NCBI GenBank assembly: GCA_003667245.1
Contig: RCNN01000569.1
Coordinates: forward strand, 1 to 21,911
Direction of reading: 5' to 3'
Origin: Heterostelium multicystogenum
Lineage: Eukaryota; Evosea; Eumycetozoa; Acytosteliales; Acytosteliaceae
Length of the DNA stretch: 21,911 nt
Shown: one piece after another, positions 16,176 through 21,911 of the stretch
How positions within the stretch are numbered: the stretch's first letter is position 1
Layout of the letters: each line of letters opens with the position of its first letter
Notes under the pieces: model-generated
Told to the model about the DNA's origin: nothing
The model's input: only the letters and a program-made list of their open reading frames with translations
Databases searched by the model: none
Program-made: the position numbers and the translations under genes

Positions 16176-17550
16176 TCAGGTGGACTTCGGATTGTTCAGC
16201 GAGTTGAGCGTGGTCATGACGCTGTCGCCTTGGGCCTTGAGCTGCGCAACCAGGGAGTCCATGGCGTTGTATTTCAGGGTCAGGGAGGCCGTCAGGGCAT
16301 CAGAACGCGTGTTCAGGGCGGTCTGTTGGTTCGTCAGGTCCTTGAGGTTGTCCTGCAGGGTCGAGGACTTTTCGGCGAACACCCCGGTCTTGCTCAGCGC
16401 AAAGTTGGCGGTCGCATTGGTCAGGCTTGCCAACAGCCCGTTGGGGCCGGTGAAGATGCTGTTGATGTCGGAGCCGTTTGTGAGGGCCGCCTTGTCAAAC
16501 GCCACATCACTGACGCTCAGGGTGCCCGCTGTCTGGTCCGTGGTCACGCCAAACTGCGCCAGGGATGAAACGAGCCGCTACCGGTCACCGAGTTCATCAC
16601 GTTGCGGATCGACGCCATCATGCTGCGCACCGAACTGTCCCCGGTCAACGGGCCTGGCGTGACGGAACCGTCGGCATTGGTGGTGACCTGAGTCTCGGCA
16701 TTCACAGCCTTGACCAACGCACTGTAGGTATCTGTGAAGCCCTTGACTGCCGACTTCAGGGTTGCGCTGTTCGCAGACACTTTGATCGTCGAAGGGGCAT
16801 CGGTCCCCGAAACCCCGTCAAGGTAATGCTCACACCACTGATTGCGTCGGGCAGGGTATTACTCTTGGACTCTTGAGGGCTGCCATCAAGGTTATATATG
16901 GCGTTCTGCGGCGCCGAGCCCACAACCGTCGCACCCGTATCCAGGCCCGAGGAACCCTTGAAGGTGATGTCGCTACCGACACCGGTCGTCGACGATGTGA
17001 CCACCAACCGCGAACCGTTGGAGTCAGTCAGGATGTTGGCACTCAAGCCCGCGTTGCCGTACTGCGAGTTGAGCGAATCGCGCACCTGCTGCAGGGTTCG
17101 CCCGGTGGCACACTGACGCTGTAATTCTTGCCGGACTGGGAGACCGTAAACACCGTCGCCGAGACCCCGGAATTGACAACGGCCGTCGGCCCGCCAGGAA
17201 TTACTGCCGTGGAGACCTTTGACGCCGTGGCCAATTGGGTGACACCCAGCGTAAAGTTGCCGGCGGCGGCACCTGGGCCCAACGTGACCGTCGCGAGCTT
17301 GTCGTTCGACAGCGTCGAACTCAGCCGCTGAAGTTAACGGTCTTGGTCATGGTGTCCAGCGCGCCCCGGAATGCGTCCAGAGCCGCCTGGATCTTGCCGA
17401 TTGAGGTCAGTTGCGCAGTGGATGTTTTGGTCTGGCTGTCGATCTGCGCTTGCTTGGGTGCGGTTTGCGCCCCCACCAACGACTTAACAAGACTTGAACG
17501 TCGATGCCCGTACCCGGGCCGTTGACCGTTAGACCTGCTACGACTGTCAT
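16176..17550 (-). CDS. fliD: Flagellar cap protein FliD (about five frameshifts)
   Basis: FliD forms the cap at the filament tip and guides flagellin polymerisation. The start is the ATG at 17550 (MTVVAGLTVNGPGTGIDVQ) with a perfect GGAGAAAG site. The N-terminal coiled region (LVKSLVGAQTAPKQAQIDS, SIGKIQAALDAFRGAL) is typical, followed by VSVPPG...TLQQVRDSLN and ANILTDSNGSRLVVTSSTTG. The C-terminal helix is ALTASLTLKYNAMDSLVAQL ending LNNPKST at 16176. Breaks lie near 17490, 17332, 17103, 16816 and 16567. Corrected length is about 458 aa, normal for a Pseudomonas FliD. It is 81 bp after flaG; a possible sigma-54 promoter lies in that gap. Confidence 0.93.
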
Positions 17551-17613
17551 CGTCTTTCTCCTAATCCGGGGCTGATGCTTTTATTGACGAATCACGCTCT
17601 AGGCAGTTTTCGC

Positions 17614-17629
17614 AACAAAGTTCATGCCA
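17614..17629 (-). promoter_or_regulatory. Candidate sigma-54 promoter of fliD
   Basis: Minus-strand TGGCATGAACTTTGTT has a good -24 TGGCA and the correct 10-base spacing, but the -12 dinucleotide is GT instead of GC. It lies between flaG and fliD, 64 bp before the fliD start, as for the other sigma-54 sites here. Confidence 0.4.
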
Positions 17630-17631
17630 GT

Positions 17632-17990
17632 TTAGACCTTGGCGTCAAACAGCAAGCTGCTGGCGTCATGAAGGCTCTGGGCGAGTTTCAGGGCCAATTC
17701 CGAAGGAATCTGGCGAATGACCTCACCGCTTTCGGTCGCAATGACCTTGACCACAACCTGGTGGGTGGAGTCATCAATAGAAAAATCCAGTTTGCGCTGG
17801 GCAGCCTGGATGAATTCGTTTATGTCGTTGACCGCTTTTTTCAAGTCGGTGTGGCTCGATGGCTGCTGGGCATCTTCGCGCCAGCAACGGCGTCCACCTT
17901 GGGCTTCTGCGGATCGGCACTGACAGGAGCGGGTGCACTCTGTGGCGCTGCCGCAGGGTAAGACAGGTTCAGTTTGACGCTCATGTCCAT
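17632..17990 (-). CDS. flaG: Flagellar protein FlaG (one frameshift)
   Basis: FlaG is a small protein coded next to flagellin in polar flagellates; it affects filament length. The start is the ATG at 17990 (MDMSVKLNLSYPAAAPQ) with GAGGTGA 7 bp upstream. A Pro/Ala-rich N-terminal half is followed by the FlaG domain: LKKAVNDINEFIQAAQRKLDF, then the beta hairpin QVVVKVIATESGEVIRQIP. The frame changes near 17875-17880, joining ...VAGA to EDAQQPSSHTD. Corrected length is about 119 aa. A terminator separates it from fliC, so part of its transcription may come by readthrough from fliC. Confidence 0.9.
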
Positions 17991-18007
17991 GACCAATCAC
18001 CTCATTA

Positions 18008-18041
18008 GACAAAAGACAAAAGGGCACGTAAACGCGCCCTT
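18008..18041 (-). terminator. Rho-independent terminator of fliC
   Basis: Minus-strand AAGGGCGCG-TTTA-CGTGCCCTT (18041-18020) makes a 9-bp stem with one G-T pair and a 4-base loop, followed by TTGTCTTTTGTC. It begins 23 bp after the fliC stop and lies before flaG. Confidence 0.85.
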
Positions 18042-18064
18042 CCGTCAGTTACCAAGTGCCGTTA

Positions 18065-19527
18065 TTACTGAAGCAGCTTCAGTACAGCGGATGGCAGTTG
18101 GTTCGCCTGGGACAGGATCGCAGTCGAAGCCTGTTGCAGAGTTTGTTGCTTGGTCAGCTGAGCAGTTTCAGCGGCGAAGTCAACGTCCTGGATCACGCCA
18201 CGGGCAGCGGTGGAGTTATCCGAGATGCTCTGCAGGTTGGCGATGGTGTTGTCGAAACGGTTTTGTACCGCACCGAGGTCAGCACGCTGAGAGTCGATGG
18301 TGGACAGTGCTTGGGTCAGCACGTCTACAGCCTTCTGTGCGTTGTCAGCAGTGGTCACGTCGGTATTGCTGACGACGACTTGCGCCGAGTTGACAGCGGT
18401 AGCAGCTGCAGCACCGAACACACCGGTAACGCCGTTGCCAGCCAGCGAGTAGCTGGAGCTGGAGTTCAACGAAACTTGGCCGGTAGCGGTCAGGTTGGTT
18501 GCGGCCAGGTTGGTCACGGTAGCATTGAACTTACCGTCGCCGCCTTTAGTGGCAATGCCGATAGTTTGGGCACCGGTGTCAGCATTGGCGAAGGTGAAGT
18601 TCTCACCCGAGTCGGATTTGATCGACAGGGCGCCGGTCGACTGGTTGAAGTTAACGCTGATACCCAGTTTGGCAGCGTTGGAGTTCAGTTGACCCGCCAG
18701 GTCGGCAGCGCTGGTGATACCCACGAACGAAAACAGTAGAGGCAGTAGGACCGCTGCCGACTGTAAGGTCGAACTTTACCGCTAGGAGTGGCCGCAGGAA
18801 AGCCACCAGCAGGAAGCGTGAACTGAAGCTCAGTGCTAGCAGTGGCCGCCAGACCGCCTACTGCGCCATTAAGCTGGGCAGCAATTTGCTTGGCCGACGC
18901 GCCTTGAGCGATGGTCAGAGCGTTCGACACCTGACCACCACCGGTCACACAGTGATAGTGCCGCCGCAACACCGTTAAGGCTTGGCGTCTGAGCGTTGGA
19001 CAGCAGTTGCTGCGAACCGATGTTACTGGCCGCTACGTTACCCAGACTCATGTTGATGGTCTGGTTGGCGTTCGCGCCTACTTTGGAAAAGCGGTAGTAC
19101 CGAAAGAACCGTCCAGCAGGTTACGGCCACCGAAGGTAGTGGTCGATGCGATACGGGTCAATTCCGAACTCAGAGCCGCGTACTGAGCCTGGTTCGACTT
19201 ACGGTCGTCAGCGCTGAGGGAGCCGTTAGCGGACGACAGAGCCAGGAACGCATGGTCTGCAGGATGTTGGTGGATTGCTGCATCGCGCCTTCAGCAGTTT
19301 GCGCGATGGAGTTACCGTCACCGGCGTTCTTGATGGCAACGCCCAGGCCGTTGATCTGGCTGGTCAGACGACCAGCGATTTGCAGGCCGGCCGCATCGTC
19401 TTTGGCGCTGTTGATACGCAGGCCGGAGGACAGGCGCTGCATGGAAGTTTGCAGGGCGCTGGAAGCCTTGTTCAGGTTGTTCTGAACGGTCAACGAAGCA
19501 AGGTTGGTGTTTTACTGTTAATGCCAT
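18065..19527 (-). CDS. fliC: Flagellin FliC (about seven frameshifts)
   Basis: FliC is the filament subunit. From the ATG at 19527 (GAGGA upstream) the corrected protein starts [20 protein letters not shown]. The conserved D0/D1 helices follow, including the region known in plants as flg22 from residue 30 ([18 protein letters not shown]). The central part is a Gly/Ala/Ser/Thr-rich variable domain. The C-terminal D1/D0 helices ([40 protein letters not shown]) end LLQ at 18065. Breaks lie near 19515, 19252, 19093, 19086, 18965, 18765 and 18732; the last 219 codons are uninterrupted. Corrected length is about 487 aa. It has its own sigma-28 promoter upstream and a terminator downstream. Confidence 0.95.
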
Positions 19528-19608
19528 GACGAAATCCTCGTGGGTGGTGTACTTGCGGCTTCCGGCCCTGGCAACCGCCGGGTGTGGCCTAGAGAACCTT
19601 CGTAATAG

Positions 19609-19636
19609 TTATCGTCGTGAAAGCAGGTTGCTTGAG
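19609..19636 (-). promoter_or_regulatory. Sigma-28 (FliA) promoter of fliC
   Basis: On the minus strand CTCAAG, 14 bases, then GACGATAA. This closely matches the Pseudomonas fliC promoter pattern TCAAG-N14-GCCGATAA. It leaves a leader of about 75 bp before the fliC ATG. FliA activity is controlled by FlgM, on which HsbA (also coded in this window) acts. Confidence 0.85.
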
Positions 19637-19734
19637 GACTTTTTTGATTTTTTTTACTGGCGCCGTGCCACCCCTTTTAATTCAAGCATTTACGATAGCC
19701 CAAACCCCAGCAATTGTTGGCTTTCTGGCGCCAA

Positions 19735-19776
19735 ATAAAAAACGCCCAGGATCTTTCGATCATGGGCGTTTTTTTG
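19735..19776. terminator. Bidirectional rho-independent terminator between the KAS III gene and fliC
   Basis: AACGCCCA (19741-19748) pairs with TGGGCGTT (19763-19770), with an inner GATC/GATC stem. It is flanked by A6 on the left and T7 on the right, so it can act in both directions. On the minus strand it ends transcription of the upstream synthase gene, isolating the fliC promoter. Confidence 0.9.
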
Positions 19777-19794
19777 TGCAGCGCCTTTAAGTCG

Positions 19795-20723
19795 TCAAGG
19801 GCGGTGCAAAATCGCCGAGCCCCAGGACAGCCCCACACCAAAACCACTGATGGCGACGCGCTTCCAGGTGGAGTCGAGCATGTGCTTTTCCAGCAGCAGC
19901 GGAATGCTCGAGGACACGGTGTTGCCGGTCTCGACCATGTCCTTGATGACTTGTCCACCGGCGCGTCTTCGAAACGTCGGGCCACGGCGTCGACAATCGC
20001 CGCACTGCCCTGATGGATGCAGAACGCATCGATCTCGTCAGCCTTGAGGTCCGATTCGTTGAGCAGCTCGTGCAAATGCGCCGGCACCTTGAGCAAGGCG
20101 AAGTTGAACACCTGGCGGCCGTTCATGAAGAACACGCCATCGCTGACCTTCAAGTGCGGCGCACCGGAACCGTCAGTGCCGAACTTGGACTTGCCCAACT
20201 GCCACGGCGCGTCTTCACCCATCCAGGTGGCGGTAGCGGCATCGCCGAACAGCATGGTGGTGTTGCGGTCTTCAGGGTCCGACGATCTTCGAGTACGGAT
20301 CGGCGGTCACCAGCAGGCCGTTCTTCAGGCCGGTAGCCTCCATGAAGCCCTTCATCGCATAGATGCCGTAGACGTAGCCCGAGCAGCCCAGGGAAATATC
20401 GAAGGCCGCCACGTGCGTCGGCAGGCCAGCTTGTCCTGGACGATGGCGGCGGTGTGAGGCAAGCCCTCTTCGTCGCCATTCTGGGTAACGACGATCAGCG
20501 CATCGATGGACTCGCGCTTCAAATCGGGGTTGTTGGCAAACAAGGCGTTGACCGCCTCGACGCACAGATCGGAGGTTTCCTGCGCGGCATCCTTGCGCGG
20601 CAGGAACGCCGAACCGATCTTGCCAATGATGAATTCTTCATCCTTGGCGAATTTGGCACCCTGGGCGTAGTTATCAATCCCGTCTGCCGGCACGTAACTG
20701 GCGATGCTTTTTATGCCAATCAT
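19795..20723 (-). CDS. Beta-ketoacyl-ACP synthase III-like protein (FabH family), three frameshifts
   Basis: This is a thiolase-fold condensing enzyme of about 309 aa. The FabH triad is visible: Cys near 114 in DISLGCSGYVYG, His in FCIHQGSAAIVDA, and Asn in ETGNTVSSSIPLLL; the C-terminus has GFGVGLSWGSAIL. The start is the ATG at 20723 with GGGAAG upstream. Breaks lie near 20432, 20277 and 19963. It is probably the equivalent of orf3 of the P. syringae flagellin glycosylation island, a FabH homologue reported to affect acyl-homoserine lactone and fatty acid synthesis; it may instead make an acyl group for a flagellin sugar. No glycosyltransferase is beside it. It has its own terminator. The substrate cannot be read from the sequence. 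Confidence 0.88.
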
Positions 20724-20970
20724 TGTGGCTTCCCAATACTAAATAGCTGGAGAACACCCCGCGAGACACGTCGCCGGGCTGCTGACAATAATGGGGATGA
20801 CCCGCAAAAAACTCGCCGAAAACCGCCTTTGTACCCTGGCGGCAGGCCCTCGCAGAGACCTGGCGACGACCTATCCTTTTCACACGATACAGTGAAGATG
20901 CCGCTTTATGACTCACAGGTCACTCAATTTTCTGCCGCTTTGTGCGAAACACGGGGAACATACAAACGCC
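20724..20970. other. Non-coding gap between flgL terminator and KAS III gene
   Basis: About 250 bp without a supported gene. It should hold the promoter of the KAS III gene, since a terminator precedes it, but I see no clear -35/-10, sigma-28 or sigma-54 match. The downstream end has the ribosome site GGGAAG. This is the position where the glycosyltransferase genes fgt1/fgt2 sit in P. syringae; none is present here. Confidence 0.6.
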
Positions 20971-21008
20971 AAAAACCACAACGGCCCACCCCGTTTCCAG
21001 GGTGAGCC
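20971..21008 (-). terminator. Rho-independent terminator of flgL
   Basis: On the minus strand GGCTCACCC pairs with GGGTGGGCC (one T-G pair) around the loop TGGAAACG, followed by GTTGTGGTTTTTGG. It begins 22 bp after the corrected flgL stop, supporting that stop. Confidence 0.8.
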
Positions 21009-21029
21009 GCCGGTTTGCAGCTGCGGACA

Positions 21030-21911
21030 TCACATTTTGTTGAACAGGCTTCAACTGAGAGATTTTCACAAAGGCCAACTGAGAGGCCTGCAGCATGGTT
21101 TGCTGAAGCTGCAGGTTGATCGCCGCCTGACCCATGTCAACGTTGCCCAGGGAACTCATGGTGTTGGTATTGGCAGTCCCCAGGCTGGTGTTTTCATTCT
21201 GTTTGAAGATCCAGGGCATTCTGGCGAGCACCAATGGAGCCGCGCACCTGGTCAATCTGTGAACTGGCGTTGTTCAGGTTGCCGATGGTTTTGGCCACCA
21301 CATCCTTGAGGTTGTTCTGCGCGACCAAGTTGCCGTCAGCCGGCGTTCCAGGGCTTTGCGCAATTGGCTCAACGTGTCCAGGGCGTTTTCGTTCTTGTTT
21401 GCTGACGGCGCTGACCGCAAACTGGTCGCCCGCCCCTGGCGCACCACTGATGTCGAACGTCACGCCGGCCGCGTTGATCGAGGTGGCACCGGCAGCCATG
21501 GTGCCGGTCGCGATGGTCTTGCTGTTCGGACTGTAGGGCTGCGCATACACCTCATACGTGGTGCCGCTGGTGAATTTGATCACCGCACCGGTATCAGGGA
21601 AGGTGCTGGCGTAGGCCGCCTGATCCGTCACCTGGCCACCGGTCACTTGTGCAGTCGACGCGTTGCCTGGCGAACGCGAAGCACTGAAGGTGTCCGGCTT
21701 GGATTGCAGGGTGAACGCCTTTGCCCCGCCACCAGTGCGTCGGAGTCAGCGCCGGGCGCAAACGTCCCGCGCGAGCGTCAGGCTGATATCGAACTTGACG
21801 CCGCGCAGGTTGACGCTGGATGCGCCCTCTTTGGTCGCGTCGAAAAGTGCCGTTGCCGGGAATCTCCGAGGGTAAACGTCGTTGCCGTCCTTGTCGGTTC
21901 ACGGAATACTG
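21030..21911 (-). CDS. flgL: Flagellar hook-associated protein FlgL (HAP3), 3' part, frameshifted
   Basis: HAP3 joins hook and filament. The N-terminal part is outside the window. What is present is the variable domain, with repeated GV(K/T)FDIS motifs, then the conserved C-terminal helices: TPADGNLVAQNNLKDVVAKT, ASSQIDQVRGSIGARQNALD, NTSLGTANTNTMSSLGNVDM and QQTMLQASQLAFVKISQL. Correcting an extra base near 21050 gives the classical end SLFNKM and a TGA at 21030; uncorrected, the frame runs on to 20920. Other breaks lie near 21400, 21347 and 21205, and probably several between 21720 and 21880. A strong terminator follows. Identification is firm from the C-terminus, although flagellin-type C-termini are similar; SLFNKM is not flagellin-like. 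Confidence 0.87.

Noticed and set aside
19656..19670. Sigma-54-like TGGCACGGCGCCAGT upstream of fliC
   Set aside because: The -24 part is good, but the -12 region has AGT rather than TTGC; the sigma-28 site downstream explains fliC.
1..21911. Programmed frameshifting or genuine pseudogenisation of the cluster
   Set aside because: Breaks are scattered, in both directions, without slippery motifs or shared context, and conserved residues remain; sequencing error is far simpler.
1..21911. CRISPR arrays, tRNA/rRNA, insertion sequences, prophage or toxin-antitoxin genes
   Set aside because: No repeat-spacer pattern, no transposase or integrase motif and no RNA gene sequence were seen on either strand.

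Overview
The window is a large part of the polar flagellar gene cluster of a Pseudomonas, most likely of the P. fluorescens/putida/syringae side of the genus rather than P. aeruginosa. The evidence is gene order (flgL - KAS III - fliC - flaG - fliD - fliS - fliT - fleQ - fleS - fleR - fliE-F-G-H-I-J - hsbA - hsbR - hptB - fliK - fliL - fliM), protein sequences of Pseudomonas type, sigma-54 and sigma-28 promoters of flagellar type, and Pseudomonas REP elements. Every supported gene lies on the minus strand, so transcription runs from high to low coordinates. The long plus-strand open frames are GC-rich shadows.

Layout from right to left. 21911-21030: 3' part of flgL (hook-filament junction). 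20723-19795: a FabH-like ketoacyl synthase. 19527-16176: filament genes fliC, flaG and fliD. 16045-15362: export chaperones fliS and fliT. 15154-10962: the regulators fleQ, fleS and fleR. 10832-5108: the basal-body/export operon fliEFGHIJ. 5019-2621: a phosphorelay/partner-switch module hsbA-hsbR-hptB. 2205-830: fliK (hook length). 605-1: fliL and the first codons of fliM. The genes form the usual hierarchy: FleQ with sigma-54 drives fleSR, fliE, fliK and fliL (sites seen at 50-60 bp before each start) and probably fliD; FleSR controls later genes; FliA (sigma-28) drives fliC. HptB-HsbR-HsbA links sensor kinases to FlgM/FliA and c-di-GMP output.

The most conspicuous property of the DNA is that nearly every gene longer than about 400 bp is interrupted by single-base insertions or deletions, about 80 by my reading, often in or next to short homopolymers. 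The protein motifs continue perfectly in the next frame. This looks like residual sequencing/assembly error, not gene decay. I give gene coordinates as the full intended gene and list the breaks. One break makes hsbA and hsbR look like a single fused protein.

Non-coding content: two REPIN-type inverted REP pairs (714-807 and 2379-2480) bracketing fliK, a second degenerate Pseudomonas intergenic repeat (about 2500-2610), several rho-independent terminators, and a 14-bp perfect palindrome upstream of fleQ. I see no tRNA, rRNA, CRISPR, insertion sequence or prophage. I did not find a clearly novel system; the points most worth checking are the hsbA/hsbR junction, the KAS III gene beside flagellin without glycosyltransferases, and the intergenic repeats and promoter variants.
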